The notes below the pieces were generated by a model that worked only from the letters and a program-made list of their open reading frames with translations, had not been told where the DNA came from and did no database searches. From NCBI GenBank assembly GCA_937919685.1, contig CALFOM010000024.1, positions 1 to 36,559 on the forward strand: 36,559 nucleotides of DNA. The letters are read 5' to 3'. A program made the translations under genes and the position numbers. The DNA comes from an uncultured Phycisphaera sp. Its GTDB lineage: Bacteria; Planctomycetota; Phycisphaerae; Phycisphaerales; SM1A02. Positions 29,219 through 36,559 of the stretch are shown in pieces (the stretch's first letter is position 1; the number at the start of each line of letters is the position of its first letter).

Positions 29219-30002
29219 ACGGATGTTCCAAGAGATATCCCCGGGGTCGTACTTTCGGGCCGTAGGTGAGGCCGAATCTGTTTAGGGCGATGTCGGAGAT
29301 CAGGTCGACTACTTCCTGCGGATCGTCGACGATCACGAGGCGGTCGGGGTCCTCCGGCGAAATGGTGCCTGCTTCCAGCATTCGATCGCGAAGAAAATCG
29401 ATCATCGGTTCCCAGAAATCGCGGCCCATCAAGACGATCGGGAAATCGACGACCTTGCCGGTCTGGACGAGGGTTGCGATCTCGAAGAGCTCATCGAGGG
29501 TCCCGAAGCCGCCCGGCATGACCACGAATGCATAGGAGTACTTGACGAGCATCACCTTGCGGATGAAGAAGTAGTGGAAAGGGACCTCGAGGTCGAGATA
29601 CGGATTCGACGATTGTTCATGGGGAAGTTCGATCGTCGCGGCGATCGAGCGGCCGCCAGCTTCCTTCGCGCCGCGGTTCGCAGCTTCCATGATTCCCGGT
29701 CCACCACCAGTCATGACGGTGAAGCCGGCTTTGGCGATGAGCGCAGACGTCTCGCGAGCCAGTTGGTAGTACGGATTCTCCTCGGTGAATCGAGCGGAGC
29801 CGAAGACCGTCACGCAGGGGCCGACGAAGTGCAGCCGGCGAAATCCTCGAAGGAACTCGTTCCCGATGCGGAGAAGCCGGGCAAACTCGAATCTGCGAGA
29901 TTGAGGGCCCTGGAGAAATCGAAGTTCTGGAATCTCGTTCGGTTCCCCGGCCTTGGCAGGGTGGGGCGAGGAAAGTGGCGGGGGCGTCCCTGGTGTCTTC
30001 AT
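29202..30002 (-). CDS. LOG-family (TIGR00730-type) protein, putative nucleotide 5'-monophosphate phosphoribohydrolase
   Basis: VFGSARF, TGGGPGIMEAANRGA, MPGGFGTLDELFE. Confidence 0.92.
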   Translation of the reverse strand: MKTPGTPPPLSSPHPAKAGEPNEIPELRFLQGPQSRRFEFARLLRIGNEFLRGFRRLHFVGPCVTVFGSARFTEENPYYQLARETSALIAKAGFTVMTGGGPGIMEAANRGAKEAGGRSIAATIELPHEQSSNPYLDLEVPFHYFFIRKVMLVKYSYAFVVMPGGFGTLDELFEIATLVQTGKVVDFPIVLMGRDFWEPMIDFLRDRMLEAGTISPEDPDRLVIVDDPQEVVDLISDIALNRFGLTYGPKVRPRGYLLEHPFIGRD

Positions 30003-30053
30003 CCCATCATGCTAGAGATGGATCCGTTCGCGTGAGGCGGTACCATCCCTGAT

Positions 30054-31565
30054 ATGCAGCAGATACTCATCAATGGTGATTGGACTTTTTCGTCCTCATC
30101 CGCCGACGGATTTCGAGCACTCAATCCATCCACCGGCGAAACTCGGGCACCGATCTTTCCTTTTTCGAACTGGAAGGACCTCGACTCGATGGCCGAGGCG
30201 GCCATGGCCGCGGCGGTCCATCCCGCGAATGCGGAACCGGACCGAATCGGGCATTTTCTCGAGCTCTTTGCCGATCGGCTTGATGCGAATCGAGCAAAGA
30301 TCGCCGAGACGGCGCACGAAGAGACCGCGCTTCCGCTTGAAACCCGACTGGCTCAGATCGAGTTCGGTCGGATGCTCGGCCAACTTCGCGCCGCCGCATC
30401 GGCCGCTCGTGATGTGTCACCGAATTCCTGGCGAACACCATTGATCGATACCGATTCAGGAATTCGAAGTGATTTCGGGCCGCTGGGTGGTGCGGTTCTG
30501 ACGATCGGTCCCAACAATTTTCCGCTCGCGTTTCATGCCGTTTCGGGCGGAGACTTCGCCGCCGCGATCGCGGCGGGTAATCCCGTCATCGCAAAAGGGC
30601 ACCCGCTTCATCCGGAGACCGGGCTCTTGCTGGCACGTTGTGCGGCGGAGGCGGTGACCGAAGCCGGTCTGCACCCCGCGACGGTGCAGTACTTTCATCA
30701 ATGCGATCCGGAAGACGGGCTTCGACTGGTGGTCGATTCGAGAATCGCGGCGGTCGGTTTCACCGGAAGCCGCGCGGCAGGTCTTTCGATCAAGGCCGCC
30801 GCGGATGCATCGGGAACACCGAGCTTTCTGGAAATGTCGAGTGTGAACCCAGTCTTTGTCCTGCCTTCGGCCCTCGCAGAGCGGGGCGCCCAGATCGGCG
30901 GGGAATGGGCGGCGTCGCTCCTCATGGGCGCCGGACAGTTCTGCACGAAGCCGGGAATCGCGGTCATGGTCGGCAAGGGTGGCGATGCATTTCTGGAGGC
31001 AGCGACCTCGGCCCTTCGTGCTGCCGCTCCGGGCGTGCTCTTCTCCGTCGATGGTGTCGAACGCCTCGCCTGCGGAATCGATGCGGTGGAAGCAGCTGGT
31101 GCAGTACTTCGTTGTGGAGGGGCTTCCGGGAGTCCTGGCTCGCGCTTCGAGCCGACCTTGCTCGAAGTGGATGGCGATGACTTCCTGAAGTCGTTCGAAG
31201 ATCTCTCCCAGGAACTCTTTGGCCCCGTGGGTCTGGTGGTTCGTGCGGCAGACCTCAATGAGGCATCGAGTCTCGCCGCTCGATTCGGTGGTCAATTGAC
31301 GGCCACGATGTTCACCGGAAGCGACGATGACGCCGCTTGGATGGCTCTTGAGCCGATCCTGCGCGTGAAATGCGGTCGGCTGATCGAGAACAAGATGCCG
31401 ACCGGCGTCGCGGTGGTCCCGTCGATGGTGCATGGTGGCCCGTATCCTGCGACCGGTCATCCGGGATTCACCGCAGTTGGTCTTCCGACGAGCGTTCGTC
31501 GATTCGCCATGGCTCGCTGTTGGGATGGCGTGGCTTCCGAACGGCTTCCGGCTTGGCTTCAATGA
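30054..31565 (+). CDS. Aldehyde dehydrogenase, 2,5-dioxovalerate (alpha-ketoglutaric semialdehyde) dehydrogenase type
   Basis: GPNNFPLAFHAVSGGDFAAAIAAGNPVIAKGHPLHP, EMSSVNPVFVLP, catalytic GAGQFCTKPG. Confidence 0.9.
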   Translation: MQQILINGDWTFSSSSADGFRALNPSTGETRAPIFPFSNWKDLDSMAEAAMAAAVHPANAEPDRIGHFLELFADRLDANRAKIAETAHEETALPLETRLAQIEFGRMLGQLRAAASAARDVSPNSWRTPLIDTDSGIRSDFGPLGGAVLTIGPNNFPLAFHAVSGGDFAAAIAAGNPVIAKGHPLHPETGLLLARCAAEAVTEAGLHPATVQYFHQCDPEDGLRLVVDSRIAAVGFTGSRAAGLSIKAAADASGTPSFLEMSSVNPVFVLPSALAERGAQIGGEWAASLLMGAGQFCTKPGIAVMVGKGGDAFLEAATSALRAAAPGVLFSVDGVERLACGIDAVEAAGAVLRCGGASGSPGSRFEPTLLEVDGDDFLKSFEDLSQELFGPVGLVVRAADLNEASSLAARFGGQLTATMFTGSDDDAAWMALEPILRVKCGRLIENKMPTGVAVVPSMVHGGPYPATGHPGFTAVGLPTSVRRFAMARCWDGVASERLPAWLQ

Positions 31566-32449
31566 GTGAAACGGCGGACAACGCGTCTCTTGCTGGCGTT
31601 CGTATCGGGATTCTGCATCATGCCGGCAGCCGATTGCTTCGCCGCGGCTATCTCATCGAATTGATGGCGGACGAGTGGGCGGCACGTGGGGCCGAAGTCG
31701 TGGACATCGTGGGGATAGAAACGGCGGTTCCGGTCGATGTGCTGCTGCTTCACGTCGACCTTTCGATCGTGCCTGATGAGTACCTTCATTTTGCGAAGTC
31801 CTACTCGAGTGTGATCAATCTGGAGGCGGTGGACATCCGCAAGACGTCCTACCTCGACGACCTCGTCGGTGCGGAGAGCGACTGGGACGGTCCGGTCATC
31901 GTCAAATCCAACTTCAATCACGGCGGCCTCCCAGAGCGGTTGCTCTCGCCTGAAAAAACGCGGCTCGGTGGCCGGTTGGCTGGGGTGCTTCGCCGGATTC
32001 GGCGCCTGATGGGTCTTCCAAACGAGATTCGAGCAAAGGCCGATTACGCGGTGTTTCCAGATCGAGCTTCGATTCCGGCACGAAGATTCCGTGACGGCTC
32101 CATCATCCAACCGTTCCGCTCGGAGCGGTCGGGGAGCGATTTCGTATTGCGTGAGTACTACTTCTTCGGTGGGGTCGAGATCCTGAACAAAGAGATCGGC
32201 CCGGATCCGATCCTGACCAGTGGGCGGCAGGTGGAATGCCGGGCGGAGTCTCCTCCACCCGAAGTCCGGGCGGTTCGAGATCGTCTGAATCTCGACTACG
32301 GCAAGATCGACTACGGCTGCCCGGACGGAGTCACGGTCGTCTATGACGCCAACAAGACACTGGGCATCCGTCAGAACCCGGGGGAGGTGACGACGATGAT
32401 CGCGTCGGCACTGGCGAAGGGAATCGACGGGTGGATCCGTCTGGGATGA
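31562..32449 (+). CDS. ATP-grasp-like protein of unknown substrate
   Basis: ATGA overlap with the ALDH stop; DWDGPVIVKSNFNHGGLPERLL, LREYYFFGGVEILNKEIG, DYGKIDYGCPDGVTVVYDANKTLGIRQNP resemble ATP-grasp nucleotide- and metal-binding segments. Confidence 0.65.
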   Translation: MSETADNASLAGVRIGILHHAGSRLLRRGYLIELMADEWAARGAEVVDIVGIETAVPVDVLLLHVDLSIVPDEYLHFAKSYSSVINLEAVDIRKTSYLDDLVGAESDWDGPVIVKSNFNHGGLPERLLSPEKTRLGGRLAGVLRRIRRLMGLPNEIRAKADYAVFPDRASIPARRFRDGSIIQPFRSERSGSDFVLREYYFFGGVEILNKEIGPDPILTSGRQVECRAESPPPEVRAVRDRLNLDYGKIDYGCPDGVTVVYDANKTLGIRQNPGEVTTMIASALAKGIDGWIRLG

Positions 32450-32478
32450 TCTCACGTGATTCATGATGATCCGGCCGC

Positions 32479-33390
32479 TTACTTCGATCGGGTCCGTTTC
32501 GCTTCAGCGATCATCGCCAATGCGTGTTCGCGAACGGGACCTTCAAGCGGTCGGCGAGGGCCTCGAACAAGTTCGTCGCCCATGTCAAACTCGGCTTGCA
32601 CCAGGTTGACCAGATGAACGAATTCGGGGACGGCATCGAGCCGCAGGAGAGGCAGAAACCACTGATAGAGCGCTTCGAGCTCATCACGGTCGCCAGTGGA
32701 CCGAGCGTGGAGCGCGAGTTCCCAGAGGCGGATGGATTCTTCGGGGAGCGCATTCACCAGCCCGGCGATCCAACCGTCGGCGCCGGCTTCGGCGCCTTCG
32801 ACCGCCATGTCGTCGATTCCCACGAAGATCGCTAGGCGTGTGCCGAGCGTGCCCCGGATCTCGCGGAACCTCCGAATATCGCCGCTCGACTCCTTGGTCG
32901 CATGGAGATTGGAATGATCGGCGGCGAGTTCCGCGAGTTCGTGAGGCCGAACGTCCACTCGGTACGCGATGGGGTTGTTGTAGAGCATGCAAGAGAGACC
33001 GGTCGCCTCGAACACCGTCGCGAAGTGCGTTTTTGTCTCGGTCCAGGGGCCGGCGTACGCGTATGCCGGGAGCACCATCAGCCCTCGGCATCCACATCGC
33101 TCCGCCTGCTGGGCGATGTCAACCGACTGGCTGGTAGAGATGGCGCTCACCGCGGCGACGATCGGGATGCGGTTCCCGACCGCTTCCACGCAGGTGTTCC
33201 AGACGGCGGACTTCTCTTCCATCGACAACGCGCCGCCTTCGCCGAGCGAGCCAGGCGTGACGATCGCGGAACTACCAGCGTCGGCCATCCGCACCACATG
33301 CGCGGCAAGTCGATCGTGGTCGATGGTGAGGTCAGGGTGGTAAGGATTGGTGATGGCCGGCATCACGCCCTGCCAAGTGGAGCGGTTCAT
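32479..33390 (-). CDS. Dihydrodipicolinate synthase family protein, probable 1-pyrroline-4-hydroxy-2-carboxylate deaminase
   Basis: TPGSLGEGGALSMEEK, MLYNNPIAYRVD, Schiff-base Lys region HATKESSGDI; neighbours a hydroxyproline epimerase-like gene and KGSA dehydrogenase. Confidence 0.85.
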   Translation of the reverse strand: MNRSTWQGVMPAITNPYHPDLTIDHDRLAAHVVRMADAGSSAIVTPGSLGEGGALSMEEKSAVWNTCVEAVGNRIPIVAAVSAISTSQSVDIAQQAERCGCRGLMVLPAYAYAGPWTETKTHFATVFEATGLSCMLYNNPIAYRVDVRPHELAELAADHSNLHATKESSGDIRRFREIRGTLGTRLAIFVGIDDMAVEGAEAGADGWIAGLVNALPEESIRLWELALHARSTGDRDELEALYQWFLPLLRLDAVPEFVHLVNLVQAEFDMGDELVRGPRRPLEGPVREHALAMIAEAKRTRSK

Positions 33391-33464
33391 GATTCTGGAT
33401 CCTCAGGTTTGGAGTTCGAAGGGTATCCGAAGGGGCGTACCCTCCGACTTGGGCATCTCGGAGT

Positions 33465-34412
33465 TCAGAAGATCCCGAACCGATACGGGTCTTCAGGATC
33501 AAGGTAGAGCGTCGATTCCCCGGTAATCCACGCCCGGCCTGAGATGGTGGGAATAATTACTCCGGGTTCGGAACTCGCGCGCCAGGAACCGCTGAAGCGA
33601 GAGCCGATGATCGACTCCTGGATCCACGTCGCACCCTCTGCGAGCTTTCCGTCGGCGGCAAGGCACGCCAGTTTCGCACTGGTGCCCGTTCCGCAAGGCG
33701 AGCGGTCGTAGGCGCCACCCGGACAGAGCACGAAATTCCGCCCGTCGCCACCGTCTTTGGAAGGACCGAAGAGTTCGACGTGATCGATCGGCCCGCCGTG
33801 TGCACCGGCGCCGTCCAATCCTTCTGCGTTCATGACTCGACGGATGTTCGAGGCCAGTTCAGTGAGTTCCTTGCGACGATCGAACTCGACGGTCTCGCCG
33901 TGATCGTCGATCAACGCAAACCAATTGCCACCCCATGCGATATCCGCATGAACCAGCCGGTCATCGAGTTGCACGGGCACTCGGTGGCTCGTTCGGCGTG
34001 ATGCCACGTTCTCCACGGCGATGATTCCGTCCGGGCCGATGCGCGCGGTCACCGGGCCGACCGGGGTGTCGAGTCGAATGGTCTCGCCCGGCGTGGTCGA
34101 GGCTTGGCCGAGGTGTTGCAGGGTTCGGACCACACCAATCGTTCCGTGGACGCACATCCCGAGGGCGCCGGAATTGTTGACGAAGATGACCCCGGCGTCC
34201 GAGGCGGGTGATTCCGGCGGACGGAGAATCGCGCCCACCAAGGCCTCGGACCCGCGAGGTTCTCGCACGATGGCGGTTCGGATGTGATCGAATTCGGTGG
34301 TGAATCGACTCGCCTGCCGGGAAAGCGATCCGCCGCCAAGGTCCGGCCCGCCCCCCACGATTACTCGGGTGGGTTCACCTTCGGTATGGCTATCGATCAC
34401 CTTGATGGACAT
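33465..34412 (-). CDS. Proline racemase family, probable 4-hydroxyproline 2-epimerase
   Basis: MSIKVIDSHTEGEPTRVIVGGGP, LGMCVHGTIG (first Cys), DIAWGGNWFALI, DRSPCGTGTSAKLACL (second Cys). Confidence 0.9.
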   Translation of the reverse strand: MSIKVIDSHTEGEPTRVIVGGGPDLGGGSLSRQASRFTTEFDHIRTAIVREPRGSEALVGAILRPPESPASDAGVIFVNNSGALGMCVHGTIGVVRTLQHLGQASTTPGETIRLDTPVGPVTARIGPDGIIAVENVASRRTSHRVPVQLDDRLVHADIAWGGNWFALIDDHGETVEFDRRKELTELASNIRRVMNAEGLDGAGAHGGPIDHVELFGPSKDGGDGRNFVLCPGGAYDRSPCGTGTSAKLACLAADGKLAEGATWIQESIIGSRFSGSWRASSEPGVIIPTISGRAWITGESTLYLDPEDPYRFGIF

Positions 34413-34497
34413 GCCGCGGAAGGTAACCGAGACGGGATTCTTCGGTATGCCCGCAAGCCGGAGTCGCCTCGGGAGCGTGCGGCATCGAGAGCCCGGG

Positions 34498-36342
34498 TCA
34501 GGGGCCTTCAAAGTCGCGCCAGTCCGGGAGGATCTTGGCGAGTTCAGGGAGCAGCGCGGTGATGAAATCGGTCACCTGTGCTTCGAAGAGGGCGAGTATC
34601 TCATCGTCGTCCGACGCGCCTCTGGACGTGTACGTCGAGTTCAGCTGGATCTTGCAGTAGTAGGCGTACTCGGAGGTGAGGTCGAAGGCGACATTCTCGA
34701 CCGCCATGGCGCTGTCCGTGGTTCTGCCGTTGGCGACGAAGAAATATGCGCCCAGATTCCGCTGCGATGGATTTTCGGGATCCGTGAAGATCGTCGTACG
34801 GAGGGAGATCTCACCAATCGGAAGAGGGAGCTCGCTGGTAACGCCGGTGACCGGATCTGTGACGGAGATCACCTGATAGGGAAGGCCCGTCGCCCGGTTG
34901 AGGGTATCAGTGGCGGTGCCCAGATCGGGAAGGTCAAGATCGATGTTGAATGGACTGCGAACGGAGAGAAGTCCGCTCTTGGCCCAGCAGATCTCGGGAA
35001 CGTGCGGTGCAGTACCGGCAAGATCCGTGTAATACGCGAGATGAAGCTGAAGAAACCCCGGGACGTCCTCGGCGGTCGGAACGTAGTTTCGCTGGAGATA
35101 CTGATTCGTGCCGAGGACTTCGATGATCGTATCTCGGAAGACCTCATCCTCGCCGGATCTCTTCCAGCCGCCGATGGTGGTCGGCACGCTGGCGATCGCT
35201 TCCCGGGGTTGAACCTGCTTTTTCACGAGATGAAGGCCAAGCGCATCAACCGTGGTATTGATGGCGATTCCGCCCGTGAAGAGCAGCACGGCGGTGGCAA
35301 TGCAGATCGGAATCGCGGATCTAGGGAATCGAGGCGATGCCGCCTTCCGGGTCTCGGCGCTTCCGGCGCCTCGCCGAAGTCGATGTCCATCTTCGTCTTC
35401 GTCAAGTGGCTGGAGAAACCACATCAGAAGCATGAAGAGTCCGAAGGTGGGGATCATCCAGATGAGTCCCACCAGCGAATGGAATTCGCCGAACATGAAT
35501 TCCTCGCCGTTCATGCCGAGGATTCCAAGGGTGCAGATTCGGAGGACGTTGATGAAAATCGCGATCGGAAGTCCGGTGGTGATCAGGAGGAGGCGGAGCC
35601 ACCAGCGATCGAGACCGACGTAGGCGATGACGGTGCCAAGCGCGAGGAACGCCATGAGCATTCGCATGCCCGAGCAGGCTTCCGCCACATCTAGCGGATA
35701 CGTGTTGCCACCCGGGAGAAGAATCTCGATGTAGTTCCCCCGGAGCGGCAGCAGGTCATAGCCGATCAGGTCAAGCGCCTGCCAGGATCCCCATGCGGCC
35801 ATCGATTGCAACGGAAGGGTGATCTCGAGGAGCACCTTGTCGGTGATCCGCTGGCCGAAGACGAAGATATAAAGCAGCGGGAACCAGAGCCAGACAAGCG
35901 CTCGCCAACCGAGAATCGCGATGCAGCCGCCACTCAGCCCGAAGAAGACGCCGACCGCCCGCATGTTGTGGCTGTTAAGGAACGTCGACTCCGGTGCGAG
36001 CCAGGTCGCGGCGTACCAGAGGATGCCCAAGCCGATCAGGGCCAGTCCGCTCCAGGTGGATTGGAAGGGTCGAGCAAAGAGATCCGCCTTGTGCAGGAAG
36101 ACCACGTACAAGGCGATCAACGGAATGAAAAGCGTATGTCCCCAGTCCGCGGAATCGGTCGTGGCATAGTGGTACTGGAGAAGGAAGAAGTCGCGGAAGG
36201 CGAAGAAGAGCGCCCCGAGGATCGCCGCGCCGATGACCAGTGCCACGACGGGCGAGGGCACGAGGCACGCGGCCTCCTCGGAGGTCGGATCGATCTCGGT
36301 GGCTGGCGAATCGGTGTTTTTTTGAGTGTCTGAATTGACCAT
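34498..36342 (-). CDS. Exosortase with fused EpsI-like C-terminal domain
   Basis: Eight or so TM helices with YPLDVAEACSGMRMLMAFLALG (Cys), INVLRICTLGILG (Arg), EFHSLVGLIWM (His), then a soluble EpsI-like region (IGGWKRSGEDEVFRDTIIEVLGTNQYLQRNY...HVPEICWAKSG). Confidence 0.9.
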   Translation of the reverse strand: MVNSDTQKNTDSPATEIDPTSEEAACLVPSPVVALVIGAAILGALFFAFRDFFLLQYHYATTDSADWGHTLFIPLIALYVVFLHKADLFARPFQSTWSGLALIGLGILWYAATWLAPESTFLNSHNMRAVGVFFGLSGGCIAILGWRALVWLWFPLLYIFVFGQRITDKVLLEITLPLQSMAAWGSWQALDLIGYDLLPLRGNYIEILLPGGNTYPLDVAEACSGMRMLMAFLALGTVIAYVGLDRWWLRLLLITTGLPIAIFINVLRICTLGILGMNGEEFMFGEFHSLVGLIWMIPTFGLFMLLMWFLQPLDEDEDGHRLRRGAGSAETRKAASPRFPRSAIPICIATAVLLFTGGIAINTTVDALGLHLVKKQVQPREAIASVPTTIGGWKRSGEDEVFRDTIIEVLGTNQYLQRNYVPTAEDVPGFLQLHLAYYTDLAGTAPHVPEICWAKSGLLSVRSPFNIDLDLPDLGTATDTLNRATGLPYQVISVTDPVTGVTSELPLPIGEISLRTTIFTDPENPSQRNLGAYFFVANGRTTDSAMAVENVAFDLTSEYAYYCKIQLNSTYTSRGASDDDEILALFEAQVTDFITALLPELAKILPDWRDFEGP

Positions 36343-36383
36343 GGGGGGAATCGGATCGCCTGAGTACCGTGCCGGATAATCTC

Positions 36384-36396
36384 TACGTGACACGTA
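36384..36396. promoter_or_regulatory. Possible operator: TACGTG-A-CACGTA
   Basis: 6-bp inverted repeat with 1-nt spacer about 42 bp upstream of the exosortase start. Confidence 0.3.
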
Positions 36397-36559
36397 TTGA
36401 CCGAAGTTGAACTGCCATTCGCACCGCTTGGCTATTGATGATCGTCCTTCTCGGGCGTTGATCCAGCGAGAACGTTTGATTTCTAGGCCATCTGAAGGTC
36501 GCCGCGACCGGTATGGTCCGAAAACCAACGGCATCGTATCCAAGGGCGTGCGTCATCGA

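Noticed and set aside
30456-31562. 368-aa minus-strand ORF antisense to the aldehyde dehydrogenase
   Set aside because: Shadow ORF with no domain; the plus strand has clear ALDH motifs.
32450-32478. Terminator between convergent genes at TCACGTGA
   Set aside because: Only an 8-bp palindrome with weak flanking complementarity and no T-tract.
34297-35694. 465-aa plus-strand ORF antisense to exosortase and epimerase
   Set aside because: Spans two convincing minus-strand genes; charged low-information sequence.

Overview
High-GC window of about 36.6 kb from a bacterial chromosome. Gene content (sulfatases, SSS symporter, FtsX/MacB efflux, exosortase) suggests a Planctomycetota/Phycisphaerae-like organism; this is inference. 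No rRNA, tRNA, CRISPR array, transposase or phage gene was found. Main blocks: (1) xylulokinase; (2) a minus-strand operon (about 9261 to 1890) for a MacAB/TolC-type ABC efflux system with two separate FtsX permeases, bracketed by a Cys-rich exported protein and a Cys/His-rich lipoprotein, and ending at a 34-bp perfect palindrome terminator; (3) a plus-strand mannoside-catabolism block (GH38 alpha-mannosidase, NTF2-like protein, SbcB-like exonuclease I, SSS symporter with an inserted soluble segment, GH2 beta-mannosidase); (4) an unusual intergenic region with hairpins, a plus-strand terminator and a heptanucleotide tandem array; (5) two formylglycine-type sulfatases flanking an OPT transporter and an MscS channel; (6) aldo/keto reductase, nucleotidyltransferase-like and LOG-family proteins; (7) a probable trans-4-hydroxyproline catabolic cluster (KGSA dehydrogenase, DHDPS-family deaminase, proline racemase-family epimerase) with an ATP-grasp-like gene translationally coupled to the dehydrogenase; (8) an exosortase fused to an EpsI-like domain. 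The best candidates for something undescribed are the efflux system with metal-ligand-rich proteins at both ends, the ATP-grasp-like protein in the hydroxyproline locus, and the structured intergenic region at 19787-20346.
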